A stretch of 60,000 nt of DNA from Lineus longissimus (Eukaryota; Nemertea; Pilidiophora; Heteronemertea; Lineidae). The notes under the pieces were generated by a model. The model worked only from the letters and a program-made list of their open reading frames with translations, did not search any database and had not been told where the DNA came from. Position 1 is the first letter of the stretch, and each line of letters begins with the position of its first letter. Positions 1-9,397 of this stretch are shown one piece after another. The stretch spans positions 14,634,001 through 14,694,000 of the forward strand of contig NC_088319.1 of NCBI RefSeq assembly GCF_910592395.1. Reading direction: 5' to 3'. A program made the position numbers and the translations under genes.

Positions 1-1177
1 GCTTTTCGTATTGTCACTGTCCAGGCTTTTCGGTGTTTTTCCTCACTTTGCTCCTCTGCATCTAAATCCTATTTCTCACCAAGGTGGTTTAGCATGAAAA
101 TGTGACCGGGTCAGAATCACCCATTTCACTCTATACCAATCCCAAATAACAAGAAGCATGTTGAGTCAACAGGACAGGCCGTTTACGGAGTTTGACTTCA
201 CGCCAGGGACTTACAACTTGCGGGATTCAAAGCCACGCCAGAGGTTGCGCCTGTCATGCATTCATCATGGAACCCAATATGAGAACCATGATGCCTCGAT
301 TTGCTTTTTTATCACATATTTCAGTGACGCAGTGTGCGCCTTTTTGGTAACCCCACCCCAAACCGGATCAGTTCAGAGTAAAATGGGAGACCAGACTCGG
401 CCAGCACTATCACACCTTGCCAAGCATGGCAAAGAATGCAGATTCAAATGTTCGAAGTTCAATGTTCAAACGTTTTAGTGTCATTATTGGTAGTCGTCAT
501 TAATTGGTAGCCATCATTAATCGGTAGCAGTCATTAATCAGTAGTATAGTCATTATCGGTAGTGTAGCCATTATCGGTAGTCGTCATTAATCGGGACATC
601 AATCGGTAGTAGTCCTAATCGGTAGTAGTCATTCATCGGAAGCCATCATTAATCGGTAGTCGTCATTAATCAGTACTATAATCATTAATCGGTAGTATAG
701 CCATTATCGGTAGTCGTCATTAATCGGGACATCAATCGGTAGTAGTCCTAATCGGTAGTAGTTATTCATCGGTAACCGTCGTTAATCGGTAGTCGTCATT
801 AATCGGTAGTTGTCCTTATCGGTAGTGATGTTGTCATTGTCAATATGTGTCATTATCGGTTAGTCATAATCGGTTTCAAGAATCTGAAACTAAAGGAAAT
901 CTATAGTGAAGTAAGGTGGTACAATTTATCTCTGCCGTGTCTGAGTGCATTAACATCATTTACCCCTTGTCTTTGAACTTGTCCTTACCCTTACATAGTC
1001 GAAGGATACAAGGAATCTCTTTATATTCTCTATATAAACGTGGCTTGTCCAAGGTCACAATCTATGTGGTCTGCATGCGATTAAGCAGCCAAGGAAGGGT
1101 TGTTTGTAAGCGTGTCATCGAACCAGTAATGCAGGCATGTTCAGTAATCACTAAAGCTGAACTGAACTGGAGCATAC
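1..1177 (-). other. intron of the M13 peptidase gene running to the left edge
   Basis: No exon with family motifs or good splice sites was found on either strand between the left edge and 1177. Most of 480-870 is a tandem satellite (listed separately). The rest looks like unremarkable non-coding sequence. Confidence 0.5.
480..870. repeat. tandem satellite, ATCGGTAGT-type units with a higher-order period of about 132 bp
   Basis: The stretch is built from imperfect 16-22-bp units containing ATTAATCGGTAGT or TAATCGGTAGTAGTC. Above this, the block starting at 531 is repeated from 663 with nearly the same order of variant units, including the GGGACATCAATCGG variant at about 594 and 727. This gives a higher-order repeat of about 132 bp. 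It lies in an intron of the M13 peptidase gene. Confidence 0.9.
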
Positions 1178-1280
1178 CTGTGTCAACGCAAGACCTGTAC
1201 AGGCTCTTAGCTTTCCTCACTGCCTCTGGTTCCGAGGATTCAACTGGTTCCTCCAGGAACTGGCGTACGTCCGCGTTTAC
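1178..1280 (-). CDS. M13 peptidase exon 4
   Basis: Acceptor TTTCAAATTCAAG at 1281, donor ACACAG|GTATGC at 1178/1177; 103 nt, phase 0 in and phase 1 out. It encodes residues 126-159. The stretch EAVRKAKSLYRSCVDT is a strong match to the neprilysin/ECE segment (A-x-x-KAK-x-LYRSC) before the conserved third-disulphide cysteine. The intron between this exon and exon 3 is only 285 bp (1281-1565). The next exon must lie left of this window or in the unassigned sequence before 1178. Confidence 0.93.
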
Positions 1281-4200
1281 CTTGAATTTGAAAAAAATAG
1301 ACAGGATAAGAAAAATTGCCCATGACAATTCAATTTGTGGCGCCATCCCGATCATCCTGTGTCCTTAAACTCGAAAGACGGAAACCTTTGGTTGTGACAA
1401 GTACGCCCCTCCACCCCGACCCACCCCCTTCACACCCCCAAACCCGCAGCCAAAATATCAGAAATACTCGTAGGGTGTGGCAATGCGTTCATTTCAGATT
1501 TCGAAAAAGGTTATGGGCTACCTTTTCTAGCTGAAATATCGAAAATGCAATAATTGGGCGCTTACCTGTCTTCCTAAGGCCCAGAAGCTCGAAGTGCGGG
1601 AGGAGTCATCGGGGATAGGATTGTGTAACTTCCATCGACCGCACGCGTATTCGTAGAAGTCCTGACATGGATCTATCGACCTATCCATATTTTTAAGTAT
1701 TCTCGCGGCTGAGACGATGCAGCCCTCCGTTTCACAAGTTTCAGATTCTTGTTTTAAAGTGGCTGAAAGAAAGGAATTGTTGCATCAATCTGAAGGATTG
1801 TTATTCTGGGACATGGGAGACAGAGTCCAACCAGAGGAAAACACCAAACACTTCACATCAATGGTCGGGATTTGCCCCCCCCCCACCCTCTTTCAAAGAT
1901 GGCGGGAGGGGAGTAATCCGTCAGAGCTAACCATCTTGATGATGTCCTTCCTATCAGTCACGGCAATAGACATCTCCAAGTCCATTTTCATTAACCCTCT
2001 CGCTGCGCTTCTCATCTTTTACTCACCATAAATCGCCACGGCACCACCCCTCACACCCCCAACCCACCGATTTAACAATCGGAGAGGCCCTCGACGTCGA
2101 AGTCCTCCACGTCCATCAAAACAATGTCATCAGCTGCCTTGCTGTGAATCTTCAGGTGGCTTCTGATGATCGTAGCTTCAGAACGCTTCTCAAATAACAT
2201 GACCTTCCTTAGTCCCTTTGCAGCGGATGGGCGTACCCTTCTCGGAGTTCGTCGAACTGCAGTAGAAACTGGGGTGCTCTCCCTCTCTGGCTCAGTTGCA
2301 ACTTCAACTACTTGGCGTTTTGGCTCAATCGGAAGGAATATCGTCTCCAGTTCTAGATCAATCGCATCCAGATCTTCGGGCGTTTGTGTCCGGCTACGGT
2401 ATTGAACTGAGGGTCCGGGATTTACCTCCTGCCCGTATACCAAGTAGTCGTAGGCCCGATGTGGTGGGCGCGTGCCCCGTGCTGCGCTTGGCCTCGCACG
2501 TTTAAGTGGAGGCAGCTTTGTAGGCCTGTGGTCGCATGATAACGCATGATGTTCCACCGCCTCCTGGACTTCGATTGTGTATGTTGTGTTGCTGATACTA
2601 GCAAAGGGGGTTGGTCCTCTGATTGGCAATCCATCAGAGTCGTCACTCATATGAGACAAGACCGAGCAGGTTGACTGGTTCGAACGGCCTCCAGCGCGGG
2701 ATTTGCACCGTCGCTCAAACTCCTCGTCGAGAGCCTTTTCTGCTCGTTTTTCCTCTCCATCCGAGCAAGAATCATTGCTCCTCCTGAACCCTCTCCTCTG
2801 CTCCTTAAAAGGCTTGACTTTCGTTTGCTTACAACCCATTATTACAAGATTAATAAGCGCGCAAGATGAAAAAGACTTTGTTTCGCGAGAAACTCAGATT
2901 ATTTTCTGCCTTGGCAACGTCACTACGTCGCAAAGCATGATGACGTCACAGGATGGGACGGCAGGGAACTCTGGGAAGTGTCATGACGCCATTTCACTGC
3001 CTCCGAGGCGAGGACGTTTTGCGTAAGTTGAGATTATCTTATTCAAAAGTTTATCTAAGTGATTTAAATTCAACCTCAGTTTGGTCAATACGGAGATAGA
3101 GTTTGTCTTTTCTAACTCCAGTTTTAGACAAGGCCGTAAAAGGGTTTAACGACGGATCCTTTTTATTAGATGCCAGGCTCTTGTGAGTGGGTCCTCATTT
3201 TCCTCTAGAGTGTGGTGGGGGTTGTGGCGACGGCTCAACTCCCGCAGTTTGGAGTGATAGACCTAATCACACCTAGGGCTGCTGCGACAAGGATGGGGAT
3301 CAGAACAGGGCGAGCGGCACCTTCATTCGTATGCCTGGAGTCAAGGGCGGATGGCGGGAGGTGGCTATGTAGTAGTGGGGTCGTGGGATGGAGGATATTG
3401 GGGCGAGACATACCTTGTATTACGATGACAATGACTAGGGCTGCTGCGACGAGGACGGAGATCAGGAACAGGACGAGGAGCGACACCTCGAGGTGGCTCC
3501 TCTTCTTCCACCATAACTTCTGCCAGGGCGACACCTTAGGTTTGCTGAAAAAAGAAGAACTTGCGATAACATCCTATTTATCAATTAGATCTAACGAATA
3601 TGCAACCATTTTTCTCGTCTGTGGTTGGGGCCCTCGTCTTCTTTTTGGGGTCCTCGTCCTCAACCTCATCCTCGTCTTCGTTTCGTCCCATCCTGAGAGT
3701 AAAGCTCGATGTACTTTTGCACTAGGCCTTTCCGTACAAAATTGAGGTAAAAGCATTTGCTGGTTTTTATTCATATCAGCCATTGTCGTGCTACTTCGAT
3801 GGTGCGTAATGGTGCTGAGATTGTGGCCCCGTCTTGCGCCGAATCCAGGAGGACATCGTCAGACTCATTCCTTGTCTGTGTTAAGGGCCCTTTTCTTCTT
3901 TTCCGTACCCTCTTGACAGCATTTGTGTCGTGTTACTTCGGTTGGGCGCAAGTTGGTACTGAGGTTATGTCCCTGTCTTCAGCCATATATGTGGGAGGTG
4001 TCCAACATTAATTAAAGTGAACTTATCCCCCATTCTGGTTGTGACTTTGTCCCTAAAAGAGCAATATTGGAAGCCATAATGGATCCGGCCAGATTTCATT
4101 CAGAAATGTTGGAACTATTAAAGATGAAAAGTAGGACATGTTTTAATTGACACGCAGTATATTGTACGTATACATCACAGGATATGCCGATAATGGAAAC

Positions 4201-6635
4201 CTTTAACTTGAGACGTCGATTAGTAACTTGCATTTTTGACTTGGAGCGATTTGTTAGGAACACAATGGCAAATAATTGTCTAATAGCAAAGTAAAATTGG
4301 CAAATTAGCCCCTTTATCTTGGAAGGTTTATTTATAACAGCAACAACAGAGTACAGAGTAACCGTTCGACCTCGGACGAAATTTCGGCCAGCCAAGAACC
4401 ACTGATTGGTGAAATTGAAAACGCGACAAATTGACACTTTTTGAAAATTTTCGCCCAAAATCTCGATCATTTTGGTGACTTCTATGTGGGCCTTTGCCCC
4501 CTGTCCCCCGCCCTAGCTAAGCCCACGTGTGACCTGTGCTATATCAGTGATTCATCATCAAAAAGCATCTTCAGATACAGCGAGGGCACTAGACCCCGAA
4601 GAAATAATGGCTGTCCATTTCTCAGAGTCACAATCATTGATATAGCGGTGTTAATCCACGTCACGCCGCTAGGACGGAACACCCGTGCCATTTTCATTAA
4701 AAACTATATCAATCCATGGAGCATCTCGGCAAATCTGAGGTGATATTAACTGTGTGTAATCTGATAATGGCCTCGGGTTTGGTGATAGAGATGACATCAG
4801 ATTTAGACGTCCAGGGTGATAGCGGTATGTGTCAATGATGAACTCTCTCACCCCCTGTCCATTTCGCCATTAGCTTTATTTCTGTTGACAATGGAAGATA
4901 ATCCCGGGGAGTCTGCTATATAAGTTGCTGGAAGGCTATATGGCCTTTGTTACACGAGTACCCATGATCTTTGGTGTCATGTTCATTAATTAGTCGAAGT
5001 GCGCAACGATATCCAAGAGAAACGCATGACCAAAATGAGATAACATGCCATTTTGGACAAAGAAGATTTCTATTGCAAAGTCTTCTCCAAGATCAAGCCT
5101 GAATAGAGTACATGGAGACTAAGACGCGCAGGCTCTTGATCTCACTAAATCTATTTTGGAAAAATCGAGTTGTAGCCAACAGATCACCAACATGCACCTC
5201 TTTTAGTAGTCTCGTCACGTCATAGCACTTCTAAGCAATAATGGCCCCAATAAAAGCCAAACACGACTATTTGCTCAAACATGAAGCCGAGCAGTATTTT
5301 GTTAACTTTATGTCAACGGGGTCCCGTGCGAATGGTGTGAAGCGACAATAGAGAGTTTCCGCAAAGCTTCCGAAACGCAAACGCGAACGTCCATTGTCAC
5401 TATGGATTATGGTACATGTATATAGTTCTATAGAGACCATGACCGTCAATACCTCGGAGATTAAAACGCAAAGTAAAATCCTTTGTTTCCCGGACATTCT
5501 ATCAGAGGACTTCAAACTTCTACACCGGATCCTGATCACAAGTGTACGCATTACGTTCAATAGTTCGCGGAACAAGGGTGGTTTCTTCTGTTCAGTACAT
5601 AGCGAATACGCGATCGGGAAAGTAGATCTATTTTCTCCATCCTTAATTCTGATGATAATTCTGTTGAATAGCGGAATTATTTGTTACCATGGCGACAGGA
5701 TCACAATCCAGTTAAACCTGATCTTAGGTTTCAACTAAGTAATTCATAGGAGAAAAAAACGCAGATGATTGCTATTGAAATGCGCTGTGTCTTCCACCAA
5801 ACACGTTTCCTTTAAGTGCCAATGCGAATTGTACCTAACTCATCTTCTGAAGTGTAAGATTACCAGATTATCGACAACAAAACTGGGCATCAAATTCCTG
5901 ATTATTTCCTTGTCAAAGCCCTGCTTGACTGACTTATATCGACCTTGGAAACTGCAACCATACTGCCTTCTGCCGAAGAAACAAACCTTCCACTTGACAG
6001 AGTTGATCACCAACAACAAGCACTTCTATGGCTAGTCAGAAAACTAGGCTAAAACCTGTACATCAGTATTCCATTCTAAAGTCAAGAAGCTATACTGAGG
6101 CACTTGAAGGCCCCTTCAAATTTTTCAAGTGGTTCAACGACTTTTGTGAAACAGGGCTGTTTGAAAGTTGAAATCACTTGACTTTCACCGATACTCATAA
6201 AACTGCATTTGTTGTGGTGCAACATTCTTCTAAAGAAGGTTGGAGAGGGAAAAACTAGAAGAGTACTCCTGTTTTATAAAGGCTCATGAACTTTCGATCC
6301 GGCGGCCGCAAATACACAGTTCAGTCTCAATGGGCGTAATCGAGGAAGATGTTTGCATACATGTATTTGAAAAGACGACGGCGACATATTTGGCTGATAT
6401 CAAACATGTAGGCCCAGTAAAATACTCCCAAAACAGCCCATTATGGGCAGTTTGGTTTCAAAAAGTGTCAGCAAAAAATGGTTATTTTTGGTTCGAGGAA
6501 ATATTACGCTTTAGTTAGTAATAAAAAATCACTTCACATTCGCCGAATACATATATGCAGAAGAAACAGTTTTCGGAATAAGCCCTACCTTTTCTTAGCA
6601 TCCTCTGTGCACGGAGCATAAACTGTCTTCATCAT
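1178..6635 (-). CDS. M13-family zinc metallopeptidase (neprilysin/ECE-like), 5' part of a spliced gene
   Basis: Four minus-strand exons (6589-6635, 3414-3544, 1566-1762, 1178-1280) join in frame to give the first 159 residues of a type II membrane peptidase. The order is a short cytosolic tail, a basic and tryptophan-rich stretch, one transmembrane helix (about residues 34-58), then the start of the M13 N-terminal domain. Family marks seen are a C-x4-C pair at residues 69/74, then DPCQDFYEYACG around residues 90-101, and EAVRKAKSLYRSC at 144-156. These match neprilysin in order and spacing. Known M13 enzymes cleave extracellular peptides using HExxH and ExxxD zinc motifs; those motifs lie in exons beyond the left edge and are not seen. 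The gene runs divergently from the MEGF6-like gene. Assignment to neprilysin, ECE or another subgroup is not possible from this fragment. Confidence 0.9.
1566..1762 (-). CDS. M13 peptidase exon 3 (start of the ectodomain)
   Basis: Acceptor TTTCTTTCAG at 1763, donor CAG|GTAAGC at 1566/1565; 197 nt, phase 1 in and phase 0 out. It encodes residues 61-125. Cys69 and Cys74 match the first disulphide pair of neprilysin, and DPCQDFYEYACG matches the family hallmark DPC-x-DFY-x-YACG. Most members continue CGGW; here it is CGRW (Gly to Arg at residue 102). The exon then reads PIPDD and SSFWALGRQ, corresponding to the NxxPxxxSxxGxFxxL stretch of the family. Confidence 0.95.
2072..2839 (-). CDS. intronless 255-residue unknown protein nested in an M13 intron, possible N-myristoylation site
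   Basis: An uninterrupted 255-codon frame starts at 2839 in a good context (A at -3, G at +4) and ends TAA at 2072. It is markedly more GC-rich than its surroundings. The N-terminus MGCKQTK fits a dual-acylation start (Gly2 myristoylation, Cys3 palmitoylation), suggesting membrane attachment from the cytosol. The protein is hydrophilic, with a charged region at residues 10-48, a proline/arginine-rich middle, and the motif RPSAA[RK]G twice (residues 116-122 and 203-209). It ends in an acidic tail (DDIVLMDVEDFDVEG). No transmembrane segment or known domain is seen. It lies inside intron 2 (1763-3413) of the M13 gene on the same strand, so it would need its own promoter. It could be a nested gene, a retrocopy or a chance ORF; its length and GC content argue against chance. 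Confidence 0.6.
   Translation of the reverse strand: MGCKQTKVKPFKEQRRGFRRSNDSCSDGEEKRAEKALDEEFERRCKSRAGGRSNQSTCSVLSHMSDDSDGLPIRGPTPFASISNTTYTIEVQEAVEHHALSCDHRPTKLPPLKRARPSAARGTRPPHRAYDYLVYGQEVNPGPSVQYRSRTQTPEDLDAIDLELETIFLPIEPKRQVVEVATEPERESTPVSTAVRRTPRRVRPSAAKGLRKVMLFEKRSEATIIRSHLKIHSKAADDIVLMDVEDFDVEGLSDC
2917..2948. promoter_or_regulatory. CRE/ATF-type site with adjacent half site
   Basis: TGACGTCA, the full palindromic cAMP-response element, lies at 2941-2948. ACGTCAC, a half site, lies at 2917-2923, and another ACGTC core at 2925-2929. They are about 80-110 bp upstream of the start codon of the nested minus-strand ORF (2839), a typical distance for promoter CREs. The M13 gene's own start is 3.6 kb further upstream. 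Promoter function is inferred. Confidence 0.4.
3273..3323 (-). pseudogene. decayed partial duplicate of the M13 transmembrane exon
   Basis: This 51-bp stretch matches 3434-3489 of the transmembrane exon closely. On the minus strand it still encodes PVLIPILVAAAL against VLFLISVLVAAAL in the real exon. The copy lacks the exon's start and the CAAG|GTATGT donor, so it is unlikely to be spliced in. The offset between copies is about 160 bp, consistent with local tandem duplication. Confidence 0.65.
3414..3544 (-). CDS. M13 peptidase exon 2 (transmembrane segment)
   Basis: Acceptor: a pyrimidine run ending TTTTTTCAG at 3545. Donor: CAAG|GTATGT at 3414/3413. The 131-nt exon starts in phase 2 and ends in phase 1. 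It encodes residues 17-59: a basic, aromatic stretch (WQKLWWKKRSHLE) followed by about 25 hydrophobic residues (LFLISVLVAAALVIVIVI). This is the type II signal anchor seen in M13 peptidases: cytosolic N-terminus, extracellular catalytic domain. A partial decayed copy of this exon sits in the following intron at 3273-3323. Confidence 0.87.
3616..3981. repeat. diverged tandem duplication in M13 intron 1
   Basis: Segments at 3616-3665 and 3782-3840 (CGTCTGTGGTTGGGGCCC... and TGTCGTGCTACTTCG...) are matched in the same order by 3871-3915 and 3925-3981. The left copy carries roughly 110 bp more between the two blocks. On the minus strand the first block could encode a Lys-rich stretch in both copies, but neither has a donor of the phase the transmembrane exon requires. 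Confidence 0.6.
3982..6588 (-). other. remainder of M13 intron 1
   Basis: No coding exon is supported in this 2.6-kb stretch. The one notable structure is a segment at about 5425-5541 that recurs near 9.1 kb (listed separately). Short open frames on both strands look like chance. Confidence 0.5.
5425..5541 (+). repeat. dispersed repeat copy 1 (matches 9081-9190)
   Basis: Shares an alignable stretch with 9081-9190 in the same orientation. It starts GTTCTATAGA, continues CCATGACxGTCAATACCTC, then AATCCTTTGTT, then TTCTATC, with scattered mismatches. The two copies are 3.7 kb apart, one in M13 intron 1 and one between the genes. This is an old duplicated or mobile segment; no family is recognised. 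Confidence 0.6.
6589..6635 (-). CDS. M13 peptidase exon 1 (cytosolic N-terminus, predicted)
   Basis: Two adjacent in-frame ATGs (6635-6633 and 6632-6630) with A at -3 open a 15-codon stretch, MMKTVYAPCTEDAKK, followed by AG and a GTAGGG donor at 6588. The exon ends in phase 2, exactly what the transmembrane exon needs; the junction codon AG|C gives Ser16. A short charged tail before the membrane helix is typical of neprilysin-like proteins. The exon is tiny and was found by phase and context, so another first exon could exist. Confidence 0.5.
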
Positions 6636-7099
6636 AGTGATTTTCCACCTAATAACTCCTTCCTAATTTGATAAGAGCCTGTCCTGCTGGCATCAATCCC
6701 TTTCTTCAAGCAAAGCCGAAATCCTTTAACCAATTTTAGCCACTGCTCCTTTGACGTATTTCTTGCTTCCTATTCCGAAACGTATCAGGGCCTCGTTTTG
6801 CCTTCCCACTCCGAAGCGTAAATTCCTTTCAGTCAGAAGGTAAACCCCTCTGTGAAAAATGGTCCTTTCTCGCTTCCTACTCCGATCCCTTTTTGCTTCC
6901 AGGCGAAAAATCCCGTCGCCAATACGATAAAGTCTCCAAATGGCCACCTCGCCTGGGAACATGTGCACACTTAGTGAATGACTTGATGACGCGAAGAAGT
7001 AATCTCACAAACGCGCGAATGGCTTTTTGCTCTCTTACAGTTAAACCTTTAACCCACTATGAGCCTCTTTATTTGATCGCTAAGCGATTTGTTGTACGT

Positions 7100-7102
<3 letters not shown>

Positions 7103-7161
<59 letters not shown>

Positions 7162-7172
7162 TTGTTGTTGTT
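7103..7172 (+). repeat. (CTG)n microsatellite followed by (TTG)n
   Basis: About 18 uninterrupted CTG units (7103-7158) run into five TTG units. It lies about 470 bp upstream of the M13 start codon. The homopolymer peptides that can be read through it (Leu, Ala, Cys) are artefacts of the repeat. Confidence 0.97.
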
Positions 7173-7303
7173 GTGTTGTTTTTGTCAAATTTTGTTTTCC
7201 TTTGCTTTCAGTCGAGAGCTTCAGCTTCTTCTCCTCCTGCAATCTACTTCTTCAAAAATCTTCCTCTTCTCTCTGGCTATTCTTCTTTCTTCTTTTTAAA
7301 GAC

Positions 7304-7304
<1 letters not shown>

Positions 7305-7388
<84 letters not shown>

Positions 7389-7447
7389 CCATTGTCGTCG
7401 TCGTCGTCGTCGTCGTCATCATCATCATCATCATCCTCATCATCATA
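7305..7447 (+). repeat. compound (TCA)n-(TCG)n-(ATC)n microsatellite
   Basis: About 27 TCA units (7305-7387), a short CCCATTG interruption, about 7 TCG units (7394-7416), then about 10 ATC units with one CTC variant (7417-7447). The internal TCG block looks like a point-mutated unit that later expanded within the array. Confidence 0.97.
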
Positions 7448-7952
7448 ATAAAACCTCGTCACGGCATTTTCTTATCGCAGCAATTCTGATCAATAGCAAC
7501 AATTTTCTTCCAATATAAATCAGAGGTGAGGAGCGAAAGAAATTAGAAATAGTCTTATCTCGATGCTTCAGTTGCTGAAGTGGACAATAAATCTTTCTAA
7601 AGGTCGATCAGCGGTGGTTGATGATTTTGTTGCAAATTGACTTCAAGGCACATGTAAGGCGTCATAAAGAGAACTGGTCACTTATTTTAGACTTGGATGC
7701 ATTATTTGACAAATCGCTGATAATCATGGGATCTTCGCGCGATTCGAGGCTGAGCGCTTATGATAATTTTCCGGCCGATTGGTTCGATACATCTGAGCAA
7801 ATAGCGGACGCGAACATTCTGTCTAAAGTTAAGATTGATAGTGGGTGTGGTGTCAGCAGCGTGTTCGTGTCGGTTGCAAAACCGCCTGAATATAACCTGC
7901 TGCGCTGAAGCGCCTCGAAAGCGAAAGATGATTATCGCAACCATCTGCGAGA

Positions 7953-8010
7953 ATCATCATCATCATCATTATCATGTCTGCTAGAATTTTCTTCTTCTTC
8001 TTCTTCTTCG
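7953..8010 (+). repeat. short (ATC)n and (TTC)n microsatellites
   Basis: About six ATC units near 7953-7975 and about seven TTC units at 7990-8009, separated by unique sequence. Confidence 0.9.
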
Positions 8011-8792
8011 TTCGTCGTCCTCTTGAATCGTTTTCGATATCCTTACTTTGAGAACATTTCTCTTTGGTGAATATCGGGACATACATGTATTATTTGATAT
8101 GTTGATATGGTAAATATGTAGTTCATTTTCTGCTATAGGCCCATATCGTCACGGTATGCGACATCACGTTACGGGGTGGGAAATATTTTTTTCTAGATTA
8201 ATAAGCATTGTATATATCAACTGAACAACAGTCAATTCGAGTTATAAAATACTGAAACCTGAATTCGATCATCATGATCACATATTTTTCCAAAGCTATC
8301 ACTGTGACCCACTGACCCACTTTTGGACAATATACGTTTCTCAACTGAGCAATCATCAAAAATAATTGTAAGGAAATTGTGGTCGAAATACTATTTGGTA
8401 ATGCACTTAAAACGCTTTACATGTACCAGAAGCATCTAATGGCATCTCATAAAGAGTCAAAGAAAAAACGCTGAAAAAATCGGCTCAGTATTTTTTCGCA
8501 CAGCGGTCCAAAAGGACAGTGACATAGAGTGTGTATTGTACGTGCCGCTCACCGATCCAAAGGTTGACCGCGCGCAACGTTGCTTAACTTCCTCTCTGGG
8601 ACCAACGCGCCAACGCACCAACCACCGGGCCATGAAGGATTACCCCTTTGACCGGCGGGTTAAGGCGTGCCATATACCTGGGGTTACTATACAGAGTGAA
8701 GTCTTGTTAAATCAGTCTTGTCTAATTATTGATGGTTACATCTACAGTCATGCTGAAGAAATCATGAACCCGCCCTAATCAATTAGCGGCTG

Positions 8793-9083
8793 TCACATCA
8801 GTTCTACTTTTCCAGTGAAGATGGCGACACCATATGCCGAATTTTCGTCGTCGTTTTGTCCATAGATTGTGACCACATGAGTTAATCTCACCAGGTCCTT
8901 CGCGATAGGAATCCACTCTTCATAAACGGACACATCTGTACTGCGAACGCCCTCCCTGTCAAGGCCCCGGGTCATGGACACCACGATTTCATCGGAATGG
9001 GGGCATCTTCGTATCTGTTTTAATAGTTTGGTGATCTTATTTGAATCCTCCCAACATTGGACAGTAAAGTCCGCCGAGGGGTT
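8793..9083 (-). CDS. possible exon or gene relic, unknown protein
   Basis: A 96-codon open stretch runs from just after a TAG at 9086-9084 to a TGA at 8793. The composition is protein-like (for example WEDSNKITKLLKQIRRC near its start, IYGQNDDENSAYG near its end). An AG at 9085-9084 could act as a splice acceptor for a last coding exon. Just upstream, a different frame reads protein-like for about 25 codons within the dispersed repeat at 9081-9190, so a frameshifted relic is also possible. No family is recognised. It lies between two confirmed genes, with no obvious upstream exon. Confidence 0.3.
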   Translation of the reverse strand, partial: NPSADFTVQCWEDSNKITKLLKQIRRCPHSDEIVVSMTRGLDREGVRSTDVSVYEEWIPIAKDLVRLTHVVTIYGQNDDENSAYGVAIFTGKVELM

Positions 9084-9190
9084 CTATAGAAGCCATGACA
9101 GTCAATACCTCAGATATGAAAAGCGCATAATAGAATCCTTTGTTCTCTGGACCTTCTATCCTATTCTGCACCGGCCCTGTGGACAATCAA
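9081..9190 (+). repeat. dispersed repeat copy 2 (matches 5425-5541)
   Basis: Same-orientation diverged copy of 5425-5541, sharing GTTCTATAGA, CATGACAGTCAATACCTC and GAATCCTTTGTT in order. It abuts the start of the unexplained minus-strand frame 8793-9083. Confidence 0.6.
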
Positions 9191-9397
9191 GATTCTAACA
9201 TCGCAACCTTCTGTACTCTTGTCTGTATTGCGAAAGAATGGATTCATAACTGCTGTATTGCATATGCTCGTAATCTATGGTCATACGAGTCTCTCTAGCC
9301 ATAAATCCCTGAGAAAGCAACGCAAGGAAATGTCTTGTATCCAGCCAGTCTCCAAACTTCGTCAGGGTTAATGCAGTCAGACCAAACGTAAGCTGGC

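Noticed and set aside
3574-3783. Minus-strand frame starting MADMNKNQQ as an alternative M13 first exon
   Set aside because: No donor of the phase required by the transmembrane exon is present, and the reading is Arg-rich noise around a repeated block.
6893-7489. Long frames of poly-Cys, poly-Ala, poly-Leu, poly-Ser, poly-Asp and poly-Ile
   Set aside because: They read through the CTG and ATC/TCG microsatellites in every frame and have no flanking domain or splice support.
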